From the NCBI GenBank assembly GCA_013141075.1, contig JABFRQ010000005.1, positions 310,001-374,000 on the forward strand: DNA of 64,000 nucleotides, written 5' to 3'. The stretch is from Methylotenera sp. (GTDB taxonomy: Bacteria; Pseudomonadota; Gammaproteobacteria; Burkholderiales; Methylophilaceae). The notes below the pieces were generated by a model that did no database searches, was not told where the DNA came from, and saw nothing but the letters and a program-made list of their open reading frames with translations. How positions within the stretch are numbered: position 1 is the first letter of the stretch; each line of letters opens with the position of its first letter. Position numbers and translations under genes: made by a program. Below, one piece after another: positions 52,312 through 62,638 of the stretch.

Positions 52312-52350
52312 ATGCTCTGCGAGCCAGTATCCATGCGCCTCCCAGAGCAT
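52312..52350 (+). repeat. Family A hairpin repeat, copy 8 (forward)
   Basis: ATGCTCTGCGAG (52312-52323) pairs with CTCCCAGAGCAT (52339-52350), then CTTTTT; core CCAGTATCCATGCG. It lies between convergent comM and the unknown gene, five bases past the latter's stop codon. Confidence 0.85.
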
Positions 52351-52354
52351 CTTT

Positions 52355-52978
52355 TTAAATGCTTAAAAGTGCTTGTAAGTCTGCAATATCCGCGCGTTCT
52401 GCGTTGCTACCATCAGCGGCGCGTTTGGTGGAAACTCTAATTTCATCCACTTCAAACACGCTTAATTTAATGATGCCAGAAGCCATTTCTAGTGAAAAAA
52501 CGGGGACTTTTTTACGAGCATCACCTTTTTTATCACGCTTGCCGTCGTTCATTACGCGGTACGATTTTTCATTGGTTTCAAATGGAATGTCTTGGTTGAG
52601 TAAAAACATTTCTACGTCTTTTAAGCTATCTGCAAATAAATGAATATGCGTTTCAGAGCCTAGCCCAGCGGTGCCATCAAGCACAGCGCCCGTTAAATGT
52701 GGGTTGAATTTTGCCAGTAATTGCATGGTGAAAAGTGCGCTTTTACGCAAGGCTCGCAAGTTTTCAGGCTGCTCTTCGCTTAAAAAAAGTGCATTGTAAA
52801 GCTTGAGCTCTTCTTCAATTTCAGCGTTTGAAGGTAGTACATTATTATCTACTGTACCTACTTGTCGCCCTGCTTTTTTCTTGGCGTAAGCGTAGTCAGA
52901 AATGCCATCTTCCGCCATCATTCTGGCGGCTTGCTGGGCAATTAGTTGCCGTAATTGTTGTGGATTTTCTTTTCCCAT
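52355..52978 (-). CDS. Conserved hypothetical protein (nucleotidyltransferase-like)
   Basis: A 207-residue soluble protein that I recognise only as a conserved hypothetical of betaproteobacteria. The middle (AVLDGTAGLGSETHIHLFADSLKDVEMFLLNQDIPFE) has the look of a nucleotidyltransferase-type fold, and the end carries a charged tail. No catalytic motif is certain. It is monocistronic; the mrcA gene lies upstream on the same strand, 23 bp away. Confidence 0.75.
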   Translation of the reverse strand: MGKENPQQLRQLIAQQAARMMAEDGISDYAYAKKKAGRQVGTVDNNVLPSNAEIEEELKLYNALFLSEEQPENLRALRKSALFTMQLLAKFNPHLTGAVLDGTAGLGSETHIHLFADSLKDVEMFLLNQDIPFETNEKSYRVMNDGKRDKKGDARKKVPVFSLEMASGIIKLSVFEVDEIRVSTKRAADGSNAERADIADLQALLSI

Positions 52979-53001
52979 GACGAGGCAGTGGCCACCTAAA
53001 A

Positions 53002-55482
53002 TTAACCAGGATTTAACACTCTTGCAGCAGAATTTTGCGGGTCTGCTGGTGTAGTTTTTTCTGGTAAATTAGGTCCCATTTGGTTGGCAGGTAATTTTTC
53101 AGGCACTATAGGTGTTATCACCACATCAGGTTGCAACACTTGCTGTGCTTGGTTTTGTTGTGGGTCTTGACCGAATGTATAGTCAGTGCCGTCACCCTCA
53201 TCTAATAATGGTGGCAATTCAGATTCATAATATGGCGGTAGATTTTCATGGTAAAAATACTCCAGTAAGCCATAGCCACGCGTGCCTGTTGCAGGGTCAA
53301 TGTCGATGGCGGACACGCCTTCTGGCATGCGCATAGCCATTTGTGGCACGCCTTTTAATGCAACTGACATGTATTTCATCCAAATGGGTAACGCGGCAGC
53401 GGCACCTGTTTCGCCTTTGCCCAAAGGTTGTGGCTGGTCAAAACCTACCCATGCAATGGCTACTTGTTTAGGGCTGTAACCTGCAAACCAAGCATCGATA
53501 TGGTCGTTGGTGGTGCCTGTTTTACCCGCAATATCACTGCGGCCTAATTTTAAGGCTTTAGTCGCGGTACCGTTACGAATAACGCTTTGCATCATAGAGT
53601 TCATAATAAATGCATTGCGCGAATCTATTACGCGAGGCGCGCCTTTACTTGCATGGTCAAATTTAGTGATTAAAATAACCTTACCATTATGGTCAACAAT
53701 TTTAGAAATAATGTTTGGTTGAACGCGGTAGCCGCCATTAGCAAAAACAGCATAAGCGCTGGCCATCTCCCATGCGGTAACCGAGCCCGCGCCTAGCGCC
53801 ATAGAAAGGTAGGGCGGGTTATTTTTGGCCGTAAAGCCAAAGCGCGTAAGGTAGTTTTGCGCATAGCTTGGGCCAATCTTCTTTAATATGCGCACAGCAA
53901 CCGTGTTAATTGAATGTGCTAATGCTGTTCTAAGGCGGACAGAGCCGCGATAGCTATTTTCAAAGTTTGCTGGCGACCATTCATCATTACCCGTTTCGCC
54001 TGCAGAAAAACTTAAAGGCGCATCTTGCACAATGGTGGCTGCGGTGTAGCCTTTTTCTAAGGCAGCAGAATAAATAAATGGCTTGAGGCTTGAGCCAGGT
54101 TGACGCCACGCTTGCGTGACATGATTAAATTTACTACGGTTAAAATCAAAGCCGCCGACTAGCGCACGCACCGCGCCATTTTCAGGGTCAAGCGCAATGA
54201 GTGCCGACTCTACTTGTGGTAGTTGTAGCACGTGCCATGCCTCGCCATTTTTTGATACGCGAATAACCGCCCCAGTTTTTAGCGACCGTTTAGTCACTTC
54301 TTTTACATTGAGCGCTTTCGCAACGAATGATAAACCTTTGCCAGTAATAACGATGTCTTCACCATTTTTGGTGTGCACTTTTACCGCTTGTGGCGTAATA
54401 CTAGTGATAATGGCAGGGATTAAGCCGCCGACCACTTCAAACTCATCTAACGCGATATCTAGCGCACTTTTTTTATCTGTAGCAGGAAGCGACTCTAAAT
54501 CTAATATTTTTTCTGGTCCACGATAACCATGACGTAAATCGTAGTCCATAACCCCTTGATGTACCGCTGCATTAGCAGCCTCTTGGTTAGCTTTACGAAT
54601 GGTCGTGTAAACTTTTAGGCCGCTGCTGTAAATTTGGTCTTGGTATTGCGCATATAGTTGATCTCGCACAATTTCAGCAACATAATCGGCTGCAAGGTCG
54701 CGTGATTGCTTTGATACTTTAAATGAGAGAGGCTCTAGTAATGCGGCCTGATAAGCTTCTTCTTTCAGAAAGCCAAAGCGCAGCATGTCACGCAAAACTT
54801 CATGCTGACGACCGATAGAACGCTTTGGGTTAATAAACGGATTGTAGGTTGAAGGTGCTTTAGGTAAGCCAGCCAATAACGCAGCCTCAGCTAAAGTGAG
54901 CTTTTCAAGAGACTTTCCATAATACACTTGCGATGCCGCAGCAAAGCCATAAGCGCGCTGACCTAAGTAAATTTGATTGATATATAGCTCAAGAATTTTA
55001 TCTTTACTTAAGTTATGCTCAATTTTAACAGCAAGTAAAGCCTCATTGATTTTGGTAATTAACGTGCGCTTGCCATTTGGCGGCGTGAAGAAGTTTTTGG
55101 CAACTTGCATGGTAATCGTACTTGCGCCTTCACGAGATTTCCCAGTAATATTGTTTTTAATAGCGCGCATCACGCCCGTGGTGTCTATGCCATTGTGTTG
55201 GTAAAAGCGACGATCTTCAATCGCCAGCACGGCATCTTTCATGACTTGCGGCACATTTTCAATTTTAATGTACGCTCGGCGTTCTTCACCAAACTCGCCA
55301 ATTAAATAATTATCTTCAGAATAAATTCGCAAAGGCAGTTTAGGCTGGTAATTAGTGAGTGCGTCTAGCGAAGGTAATGAGGGATATATAAGCGCCGCCG
55401 CAATGGCTATTAGCGCCACTACCGAGGCGCCGCCAACAGTTATAGCCAATAATACATAGTGCCACCACTTAGTAGGAGTCAT
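53002..55482 (-). CDS. mrcA: Penicillin-binding protein 1A
   Basis: An 826-residue bifunctional peptidoglycan synthase of the inner membrane. It has an N-terminal anchor helix, a GT51 glycosyltransferase domain (about 50-230; IEDRRFYQHNGIDTTGVMRAI, EGASTITMQVAKNFF), a middle OB-like domain, and a transpeptidase domain with SxxK (GSSLKPF), SxN (SINTVAV) and KTG (KTGTTND). The C-terminal tail is Pro/Gln-rich. It is divergent from pilM, the standard proteobacterial layout. Confidence 0.96.
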   Translation of the reverse strand: MTPTKWWHYVLLAITVGGASVVALIAIAAALIYPSLPSLDALTNYQPKLPLRIYSEDNYLIGEFGEERRAYIKIENVPQVMKDAVLAIEDRRFYQHNGIDTTGVMRAIKNNITGKSREGASTITMQVAKNFFTPPNGKRTLITKINEALLAVKIEHNLSKDKILELYINQIYLGQRAYGFAAASQVYYGKSLEKLTLAEAALLAGLPKAPSTYNPFINPKRSIGRQHEVLRDMLRFGFLKEEAYQAALLEPLSFKVSKQSRDLAADYVAEIVRDQLYAQYQDQIYSSGLKVYTTIRKANQEAANAAVHQGVMDYDLRHGYRGPEKILDLESLPATDKKSALDIALDEFEVVGGLIPAIITSITPQAVKVHTKNGEDIVITGKGLSFVAKALNVKEVTKRSLKTGAVIRVSKNGEAWHVLQLPQVESALIALDPENGAVRALVGGFDFNRSKFNHVTQAWRQPGSSLKPFIYSAALEKGYTAATIVQDAPLSFSAGETGNDEWSPANFENSYRGSVRLRTALAHSINTVAVRILKKIGPSYAQNYLTRFGFTAKNNPPYLSMALGAGSVTAWEMASAYAVFANGGYRVQPNIISKIVDHNGKVILITKFDHASKGAPRVIDSRNAFIMNSMMQSVIRNGTATKALKLGRSDIAGKTGTTNDHIDAWFAGYSPKQVAIAWVGFDQPQPLGKGETGAAAALPIWMKYMSVALKGVPQMAMRMPEGVSAIDIDPATGTRGYGLLEYFYHENLPPYYESELPPLLDEGDGTDYTFGQDPQQNQAQQVLQPDVVITPIVPEKLPANQMGPNLPEKTTPADPQNSAARVLNPG

Positions 55483-55693
55483 GAAATTGAAGTTTTCGCT
55501 TAATTATGAACGAGGCTATTATAAATTGCTCTGCCAGTAGCTAGTGAATAATCGTTGAAATAAATTGTAAAATTTTAAAATAAATGCGGTAAGAAAAAAT
55601 AAATTGCTTTACAGGGCTTAAACTTGTTGATAGGATTTAATGTAATTTATTAGAAATGCACGTAACTAACGAACCCTGAAAGGGAATTTCAAT

Positions 55694-56767
55694 TTGAAAT
55701 TCAATCTTTTTAAAGAAACAACCCCGCCGCTGATAGGTATAGATATCAGCTCTACCGCTATTAAAATGGTGGAGTTATCTGATGATGGTCGTGGTGGATA
55801 TAAACTTGAAGGCTACTCCACAGCCCCTTTGGCTAAAGATGCGATGGTAGATGGCAACGTAGGCGACCTAGAAAAAGTGGTTGATGCCATGAAGCTTGCG
55901 TGGAAGCTGCTTGGTTCGCGCGAAAAACGAGCCGCACTCGCTCTGCCAGCATCAGCAGTAATTAGCAAAAAAGTGTTAATGGCAGCGGGTCTTCGCGAAG
56001 AAGATATGGAAGCGCAGGTTGAAGCTGAAGCGAATCAATATATTCCGTTCTCACTCGATGAAGTGAATATTGACTTCCAAATTCTAGGTGAGGCACCAAA
56101 TAATCCAGAAGAAGTCGAAGTGTTAATCGCAGCCTCTCGTAAAGAAAAAATTGAAGACCGTGTTGCAGCCGCAGAAGGTGCTGGGCTAAAAGTGACTGTG
56201 ATGGATGTAGAGAGTTATGCTACCGAAGCCGCTTATACATTGGTGGCCAGCCAGTTGCCAAATTCTGGCAGAGAGCAAACCGTCATGATTGTAGATATTG
56301 GCGCAACTATGATGCACATTAACGTGTTACATGATAACGATTCTATCTACACGCGCGAACAGAGTTTTGGCGGTGGTCAACTTACACAAGAAATTCAGCG
56401 CCGCTTTGGCTTGTCTTTAGAAGAGGCGGAGATTGCTAAACGCAAAGGCGGCCTTCCTGAAAGTTATGAAACAGAAGTGTTGCAACCTTTTGTGCAGTCA
56501 CTTTCTATGGAGGTGGCAAGAGCCTCACAATTTTTTACCAATTCCACACAGTACAATCGTATTGACCATATTGTACTGGCAGGGGGTTGCGCAGCAATTC
56601 CAGCGATAGATGTTGCCGTGCAAGACCGTACCCAAGTCAATACCATCGTGGCAAATCCGTTCCACAGCATGGCTATTAGCACTAAACTTAAACAGCAACA
56701 AGCAACGACAGATGCTCCATCATTACTGATTGCTTGTGGCTTAGCCATGCGAGGATTGACAATATGA
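55694..56767 (+). CDS. pilM: Type IV pilus assembly protein PilM
   Basis: A 357-residue actin-like cytoplasmic protein that docks on the N-terminal tail of PilN, part of the inner-membrane alignment complex of type IV pili. GIDISSTAIKMVEL at the start and the VMIVDIGATMMHINVL and VLAGGCAAIP phosphate loops are visible. The start is TTG (55694) with AAAGGGA upstream. The stop overlaps the pilN ATG (ATGA). Confidence 0.95.
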   Translation: MKFNLFKETTPPLIGIDISSTAIKMVELSDDGRGGYKLEGYSTAPLAKDAMVDGNVGDLEKVVDAMKLAWKLLGSREKRAALALPASAVISKKVLMAAGLREEDMEAQVEAEANQYIPFSLDEVNIDFQILGEAPNNPEEVEVLIAASRKEKIEDRVAAAEGAGLKVTVMDVESYATEAAYTLVASQLPNSGREQTVMIVDIGATMMHINVLHDNDSIYTREQSFGGGQLTQEIQRRFGLSLEEAEIAKRKGGLPESYETEVLQPFVQSLSMEVARASQFFTNSTQYNRIDHIVLAGGCAAIPAIDVAVQDRTQVNTIVANPFHSMAISTKLKQQQATTDAPSLLIACGLAMRGLTI

Positions 56768-57351
56768 TACGCGTTAATCTACTACCGCATCGCCAAATTA
56801 GACGGGAAGCACGTCAGCGTGAATTCGGCTTAATGGCGGGTTTTTCTGCTATTGCTGCCGCAGCCATTGTATTTTTAGGATATACCGTTATCAACAACCG
56901 AATTGATGCACAAGCTGAACGAAATGCTCGTTTAGATACTGCGATTGCGGGTTTAGATAAAGAGCTTATTGAAATTAAAGACCTAAAAGAACAAATCAGT
57001 ACGATGTTAGAGCGTAAGCAGGTGGTAGAAAACTTGCAAACCAATCGTAGTCAATCGGTGGTAGTGCTTGATGAACTTGCTCGTCAGTTACCTGAAGGTA
57101 CTTACCTTAAAAGCATTAAGCAGCAAGGCGGCGTGATCGCCGTTAACGGTATAACAGATACCAACGCTCGCGTGGCTACTTTGGTGCGTAACTTAACTAC
57201 TTCAAATTGGCTAGAGTCACCAGGTTTAGTGGAAATTCATTCAATTGAAGCGAAGGCTGCCAAGCAAAATGAATTTACCTTAAATGTAAACATTAAAGTA
57301 CCTAAAGTTGACGATGCGGCGCCCAGTGCTACAGTTAAAGGTGGGAGTTAA
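56764..57351 (+). CDS. pilN: Type IV pilus assembly protein PilN
   Basis: A 195-residue inner-membrane protein: a short cytoplasmic tail IRVNLLPHR (the PilM-binding motif), one membrane helix (about 25-42), a coiled coil and a periplasmic ferredoxin-like domain. It overlaps pilM at the start (ATGA) and precedes pilO by 2 bp. Confidence 0.95.
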   Translation: MIRVNLLPHRQIRREARQREFGLMAGFSAIAAAAIVFLGYTVINNRIDAQAERNARLDTAIAGLDKELIEIKDLKEQISTMLERKQVVENLQTNRSQSVVVLDELARQLPEGTYLKSIKQQGGVIAVNGITDTNARVATLVRNLTTSNWLESPGLVEIHSIEAKAAKQNEFTLNVNIKVPKVDDAAPSATVKGGS

Positions 57352-57353
57352 TC

Positions 57354-57995
57354 ATGAAGTTAGATGACTTTAATAATATTGATTTTAAAAATGCGGGTAG
57401 CTTACCCGGGCCAGTCAAAGCAGTTTTACTCGCAGCCATTTTTTTGATTTTGCTTGCGCTTGGCTATTATTTTATATGGACAGATGCTTTTGCATCTCTT
57501 GACACTGCAAAAGTTAAAGAAGAAGAGTTGCGTAAAGTCTTCTTAGATAAAAAATCGCAAGCAATTAATTTAGTAGCCTATAAAGAACAAATGGTCGAGA
57601 TTGAGAAAACCTTTGGGGCATTATTAAAACAGTTGCCAGATAAATCGCAAATGGATGGTTTGTTAACAGACATCAACCAAGCAGGGTTAGGCCGTGGCTT
57701 AGAATTCGATTTATTCAAGCCAGGCCAAGAAACGCGGGCAGAGTTTTACGCAGAAATGCCAATTTCCATTAAAGTGCGCGGCACGTATCATGACTTAGGG
57801 GCTTTTGCTACAGATATATCAAAATTATCACGTATTGTTACGCTCAACGATCTCGCCATTACGCCTTTAAACAAAGAATCTGGTAAGGATAAATCATTAG
57901 GTGCGGTATTGGCCATGGAGGCGACTGCTAAAACGTACAGATATTTAGATGCAGATGAGCTTGCTGCTAAAAAAGCCGCAGGTAAGCCCAAGTAA
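57354..57995 (+). CDS. pilO: Type IV pilus assembly protein PilO
   Basis: A 213-residue inner-membrane protein with one helix (about 25-44, AVLLAAIFLILLALGYYFIW), a coiled coil and a periplasmic domain that forms heterodimers with PilN. YHDLGAFATDISKLSRIVTLNDLAITP is the family hallmark. It lies between pilN and pilP in one operon. Confidence 0.95.
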   Translation: MKLDDFNNIDFKNAGSLPGPVKAVLLAAIFLILLALGYYFIWTDAFASLDTAKVKEEELRKVFLDKKSQAINLVAYKEQMVEIEKTFGALLKQLPDKSQMDGLLTDINQAGLGRGLEFDLFKPGQETRAEFYAEMPISIKVRGTYHDLGAFATDISKLSRIVTLNDLAITPLNKESGKDKSLGAVLAMEATAKTYRYLDADELAAKKAAGKPK

Positions 57996-58009
57996 GATGA
58001 GGAATGTTG

Positions 58010-58561
58010 ATGAATCCAGTGAATTCGATATCAAAATCAAAGTTGACACAAATGCTGCAATTTAAATTTTTGCCGATATTCGTATTAGGCCTAACCTTGT
58101 CTGCATGTAATGGTGGCGAGGGTGATGACCTAGATAAATTTATGCGCGATGCCGCAAACGATATGCGTCCTAAAATTAAGCCGATACCTGAAGTGAAGCC
58201 GTATCTTGCGCTTCAATATAATGCAGACGTAACACTTAATGACCCATTTGCGCCACGTAAGGCGATTAATAAGCCTAGTGCTCATCAACCAAATATGAAT
58301 AGGCCAAAAGAGCCGATGGAAGCATACCCGCTTGAGAGTATCAAATATGTTGGTGTGCTATCAAAAAGCAAGCTGACTTATGCGCTTCTTAAAACGCCAG
58401 ATAGCGGCGTTCAACAGGTTAAAGTTGGTAATTATGTAGGCCAAAATTATGGCCTAGTGACAAAAATTACTGAAAGCGAAGTTGTATTAAAAGAAATAGT
58501 GCAAGATGATCTTTCGGGTGATTGGGTAGAGCGCATTTCAAATATTGCATTGCAAGAATAA
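58010..58561 (+). CDS. pilP: Type IV pilus lipoprotein PilP
   Basis: A 183-residue inner-membrane lipoprotein with lipobox LTLSACNGG and the periplasmic beta-domain (PLESIKYVGVLSKSKLTYALLKTPDSGVQQVKVGNYVGQNYGLVTKITESEV) that links PilNO to the PilQ secretin. The start at 58010 has AGGA six bases upstream; an ATG at 58004 overlaps it. Confidence 0.94.
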   Translation: MNPVNSISKSKLTQMLQFKFLPIFVLGLTLSACNGGEGDDLDKFMRDAANDMRPKIKPIPEVKPYLALQYNADVTLNDPFAPRKAINKPSAHQPNMNRPKEPMEAYPLESIKYVGVLSKSKLTYALLKTPDSGVQQVKVGNYVGQNYGLVTKITESEVVLKEIVQDDLSGDWVERISNIALQE

Positions 58562-58633
58562 TCGTAAAAGTAGAAGTTAAAAATTCTAGTGCATTTTAAG
58601 AATCCTAGAGAAATATTTAAGAATCAGGGTGGA

Positions 58634-60727
58634 ATGATGAAAAAGTACATGTGGATGTCAAAATTTATACAAGTTAGCTTGCTAATAGGGACGACTATGC
58701 TTTCCAGCTTGTCGTATGCTGAAGAGCAGTCAACACTCACAAATAAAATTGAAAGCGTGGATTTTTCATCTTTACCTGGTGGTAGAGTTGCGATACAAAT
58801 TAAAACAACTCAACCAGTTACAAACCCACCTGCGGGCTTTACGTTGAGTAGCCCTGCGCGTATCGCGTTGGATTTCCCGAACGTAGGTAATGGCTTAGCT
58901 AAAACTAATATTCCTGCAGCCCAAGGCGCGCTGAAGAGTGTGACGATTGCACAAGGTAAAGAGCGCACGAGAATGGTGCTTAATTTAACCAAAAACGTAG
59001 CTTACAACACCACGACCAATGGCAATGATATTACGATTACTTTGCAGGCAACCGAGGTGGCAGCTAATCAAGGTGTTGAAACTAAATTTGCAGAAGCTAG
59101 ATTGGGTCAGCAGCAATTCGCAATTAACAATGTAGATTTCGCGCGAGGCAAAAATGGTGAGGGCCGTATTATTGTAGACTTATCAAGTGCTGCTGCAGGC
59201 ATCAACATTAAGCAAACAGGCAAAACAATTATTGTGGATTTCATCAATACCGATGTGCCTGCAAACTTGCAACGCCGACTAAATGTAACTAATTTCAACA
59301 CGCCAGTGGTATATGTGGACACCATAAAGCAAGGTAAAAATGGTCGCATGGTGATTGAACCTAAAGGTAATTGGGAGCAATCTGCTTACCAAGCAGATAA
59401 AAAATTCATCATCGATGTACGCCAAATTGTTGATGACCCAAATAAATTGGTACGTGGTTCTAAACCTGGCTTTGCGGGTGAAAAGCTATCATTAAACTTT
59501 GTAGATATTGCTGTGCGTGATGTGTTTAATGTAATTGGTGAATTTACTGGCCTTAATATTGTAGTAAGTGATACCGTAACAGGTAACTTAACGCTACGCC
59601 TAAAAGACGTGCCTTGGGATCAGGCTATGGATATCATTGTCCAAAGCAAAGGTTTATCAATGCGCAAAAATGGCAATGTGATTATGATTGCGCCAGCCGA
59701 TGAAGTTGCAGCAAAAGAGAAACAAAAGTTAGAAGCAATGCAACAAGTTGATGACTTAGAGGAAGTAAGAACTGAAGTTTATACGTTGAAATACATGAAA
59801 GCCGCAGCTCTGAAGGCTATTTTATCCGATCCAAAACAAAAAATACTATCTAAACGTGGCAATGCAGTTTTAGACCCACGCACTAATACGGTATTTGTTC
59901 AAGATACTTCAAAATATCTTGAGCAGGTGCAGGCAATTATTAACAAAACTGATGTTGCTGTTAAACAAGTGATGATTGAATCACGCTTAGTTCTAGCTGA
60001 AGATACATTTGCTAAAAACTTAGGTGCAAGATTTGGCGTTAATAAACTCAAAGGCACTGGTGACAATCGATATGCTATAGGTAGTAATGTAAATGATACT
60101 GGGCTAATTGGCACTAGTGCAACAACTATTCCCCAAGGGTTACAGTCTAATTTGCCAGTTAGCAATTCATTTGGTAGCTTCGCATTCAGTTTCTTCAGGT
60201 TGCCAGCAGGTTTATTATTGAATCTAGAGTTGACAGCGCTTGAATCGGATAGTCGAGGAAAAGTAGTTTCAAGTCCAAGGGTTACTACGGCTAATCAGCA
60301 TAAAGCCAGAATAGCGACAGGTACTGAGATACCATACCAAGAAGCGTCAAGCAGTGGGGCTACAGCCACACAATTTAAAAAAGCAGAACTAAGTTTGGAA
60401 GTTACCCCTCAGATTACACCAGACGATAAGATAATCATGGACCTGGAAGTCAGAAAAGATAATCCACTTCCAACTACTGGTGGAGGTGCTCCAGCTATCA
60501 GTACTCAAAATGTAGCTACTCAGGTATTAGTCTCTAATGGTGAAACGGCAGTATTAGGTGGTATTTTCGAACAGACCGAAAGCACAGGTGTGGACAAAGT
60601 ACCATTTTTTGGAGACTTACCAATTTTAGGTAATGTATTTAAGCGCAAATTGGTAACAAACAATAAAAAAGAATTGCTAATATTTATTACGCCTAAGATT
60701 ATGGATGATAGCTTAAGCTTGCAATAA
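58634..60727 (+). CDS. pilQ: Type IV pilus secretin PilQ
   Basis: A 697-residue outer-membrane secretin, the exit pore for the pilus. After a signal peptide come two AMIN domains (about 35-240), the secretin N0/N1 region (about 285-420, FVDIAVRDVFNVIGEFTGLNIVVSD) and the C-terminal secretin domain (about 430-695, VEVTPQITPDDKIIMDLEVRKD). It starts with ATGATG at 58634/58637. It ends the pil operon; a strong terminator follows. Confidence 0.95.
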   Translation: MMKKYMWMSKFIQVSLLIGTTMLSSLSYAEEQSTLTNKIESVDFSSLPGGRVAIQIKTTQPVTNPPAGFTLSSPARIALDFPNVGNGLAKTNIPAAQGALKSVTIAQGKERTRMVLNLTKNVAYNTTTNGNDITITLQATEVAANQGVETKFAEARLGQQQFAINNVDFARGKNGEGRIIVDLSSAAAGINIKQTGKTIIVDFINTDVPANLQRRLNVTNFNTPVVYVDTIKQGKNGRMVIEPKGNWEQSAYQADKKFIIDVRQIVDDPNKLVRGSKPGFAGEKLSLNFVDIAVRDVFNVIGEFTGLNIVVSDTVTGNLTLRLKDVPWDQAMDIIVQSKGLSMRKNGNVIMIAPADEVAAKEKQKLEAMQQVDDLEEVRTEVYTLKYMKAAALKAILSDPKQKILSKRGNAVLDPRTNTVFVQDTSKYLEQVQAIINKTDVAVKQVMIESRLVLAEDTFAKNLGARFGVNKLKGTGDNRYAIGSNVNDTGLIGTSATTIPQGLQSNLPVSNSFGSFAFSFFRLPAGLLLNLELTALESDSRGKVVSSPRVTTANQHKARIATGTEIPYQEASSSGATATQFKKAELSLEVTPQITPDDKIIMDLEVRKDNPLPTTGGGAPAISTQNVATQVLVSNGETAVLGGIFEQTESTGVDKVPFFGDLPILGNVFKRKLVTNNKKELLIFITPKIMDDSLSLQ

Positions 60728-60795
60728 ATATTAGATAGATAAGTAATTCCTGAATTAGTTTTTACAAAATCTGACAGAACGATAAGATTGTCATA

Positions 60796-60827
60796 AAATG
60801 CCCATCATGGTTGTGATGGGCATTTTA
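60796..60827 (+). terminator. Terminator after pilQ
   Basis: AAAATGCCCATCA-tggttg-TGATGGGCATTTT, a perfect 13-bp stem, between pilQ and aroK. Confidence 0.92.
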
Positions 60828-60880
60828 CTTTATAGTCTTAGCTATAAATTAAAACATATTAGAAGTTAAGGTAAGCAACA

Positions 60881-61396
60881 TTGAATAATATTTTTTTTAT
60901 AGGCCTTATGGGCGCGGGTAAAACTACCATTGGCCGCTTAATTGCTAAGCAAATGGGGATGACTTTTTACGATTCAGACCATGAGATTGAGCGTAAAACT
61001 GGCGTTAAAATCCCGCTAATATTTGAGCTAGAAGGTGAAGCTGGTTTTCGTAAGCGCGAAACTGCCGCAATTGAAGAGCTGAGCCAATTAAACAACATTG
61101 TGATGGCCACTGGCGGTGGTGCGGTGTTGTTGCCAGAGAATCGTGAGTTCTTAAAAAACAACGGCAAGGTAATTTACTTGCGTGCAAATGTGCATGATTT
61201 ATGGGTTCGCACCCGAAATGACAAAACTCGCCCGTTACTACAAGGTGGCAATATCAAGCAAAAGTTAGAGCGGCTGTATATTGAGCGTGACCCAATATAC
61301 AGCGCACTTGCAGATTATATAGTGCCTACTGGTGCACAATCGGCAGTAGAAATTACCCATCACATTGAGCAATTGCTAGAAAATGAAGCTAAATAA
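60881..61396 (+). CDS. aroK: Shikimate kinase AroK
   Basis: A 171-residue kinase that phosphorylates shikimate in the aromatic amino acid pathway. Walker A is GLMGAGKTTIGR, the DSD motif is FYDSDHEIE, GGGAVL follows and the lid holds RNDKTRPLLQ. The start is TTG (60881) with AAGG eight bases upstream. It is separated from pilQ by a terminator and is followed by aroB. Confidence 0.97.
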   Translation: MNNIFFIGLMGAGKTTIGRLIAKQMGMTFYDSDHEIERKTGVKIPLIFELEGEAGFRKRETAAIEELSQLNNIVMATGGGAVLLPENREFLKNNGKVIYLRANVHDLWVRTRNDKTRPLLQGGNIKQKLERLYIERDPIYSALADYIVPTGAQSAVEITHHIEQLLENEAK

Positions 61397-61448
61397 AATT
61401 CAATCTGCCATATATTTTAAGAAAACCTAATTTAAGCCAAATAGAAAT

Positions 61449-62525
61449 ATGCAAACACTAAAAGTAGAATTAGCTAATAGAAGTTACCCAATTCACATTG
61501 GTCGCAATTTAATATCCGATGCAAGCTTAATATTGCCGCACCTAAAGCGCAAACATGTTGCCATTGTAACTAATACTACTGTGGCGCCTTTATATTTAGA
61601 CGTGCTTAGACAAGCACTTCAAGCCGCTGGCGTAACGGTTATCCCCATTATTTTGCCAGACGGCGAAGCCTATAAAAACACAGAAACACTCAACACAATT
61701 TATGATGTATTGCTGCAAAATCGCTGTGAGCGCAGTACTACGTTAATCGCACTTGGCGGTGGAGTAATTGGCGATTTAACAGGCTATGCAGCGGCGACCT
61801 ATTTGCGCGGCGTGCCATTTATACAAGTGCCAACTACGCTACTTTCGCAAGTAGATTCATCTGTTGGCGGTAAAACGGGCATCAATCACCCGCTCGGTAA
61901 AAACATGATTGGCGCTTTTTACCAACCGCAGTTAGTGCTGGCAGATATTGATACCCTGCAAACACTGCCTGCGCGTGAGTACTCTGCGGGGGTGGCAGAA
62001 GTCATTAAATACGGCCTAATTCGTGATGCCGATTTTTTTGATTGGCTAGAAACCAATATGGCAAGCTTAATGCAGCTAGATGAAACCGTGCTGAGCTATG
62101 CCATTTACCGCTCATGCCAAAACAAAGCAGATGTTGTGGTTAAAGACGAGCACGAGCAAGGCGAACGCGCACTACTTAACCTAGGCCACACATTTGGTCA
62201 CGCGATTGAAAACGCCATGGGTTATGGCGTTTGGCTACATGGTGAAGCCGTAGCCGCAGGCACAATGATGGCGGCTAACTTATCGCAACGCATGGGCTGG
62301 CTAAATGCGGTTGAAATCACGCGCATTCAAAAATGCTTTGAAGCCGCCAATTTGCCAATAATGCCACCAAAACTAGGCGTAGAAAAATATTTAGATTTAA
62401 TGGGCTTAGATAAAAAAGTAGAGAACGGAAAAATTAGGTTGATATTGCAACAAGGCATAGGTAAATCGGTGATTACCAGCGATTATGATGCCGATAAACT
62501 CAAAGAAACTTTGGCGTTAGAATGA
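61449..62525 (+). CDS. aroB: 3-dehydroquinate synthase AroB
   Basis: A 358-residue NAD- and zinc-dependent enzyme that converts DAHP to 3-dehydroquinate. LPDGEAYKN, the [19 protein letters not shown] motif and the metal ligands E/H/H (region [32 protein letters not shown]) are present. It follows aroK by 52 bp, the usual aroKB order. Confidence 0.97.
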   Translation: MQTLKVELANRSYPIHIGRNLISDASLILPHLKRKHVAIVTNTTVAPLYLDVLRQALQAAGVTVIPIILPDGEAYKNTETLNTIYDVLLQNRCERSTTLIALGGGVIGDLTGYAAATYLRGVPFIQVPTTLLSQVDSSVGGKTGINHPLGKNMIGAFYQPQLVLADIDTLQTLPAREYSAGVAEVIKYGLIRDADFFDWLETNMASLMQLDETVLSYAIYRSCQNKADVVVKDEHEQGERALLNLGHTFGHAIENAMGYGVWLHGEAVAAGTMMAANLSQRMGWLNAVEITRIQKCFEAANLPIMPPKLGVEKYLDLMGLDKKVENGKIRLILQQGIGKSVITSDYDADKLKETLALE

Positions 62526-62575
62526 AAAAAATAAACACACTAACTGTTACCTTGCCATTGCGTGCGGCCAATCTT

Positions 62576-62638
62576 AACTTGCCCGCTATCATCTTAAATT
62601 TGTCCACTGTCATCCAGAACTTGCCCACTGTCATCCTG
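62576..62638 (+). repeat. Three tandem 21-bp units
   Basis: Three 21-bp units occur at 62576-62596, 62597-62617 and 62618-62638, each beginning AA(C/T)TTG and containing (T)ATCAT/GTCATCC. They give a 7-residue periodic reading frame on the plus strand. They run into the family B repeat. Confidence 0.7.
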
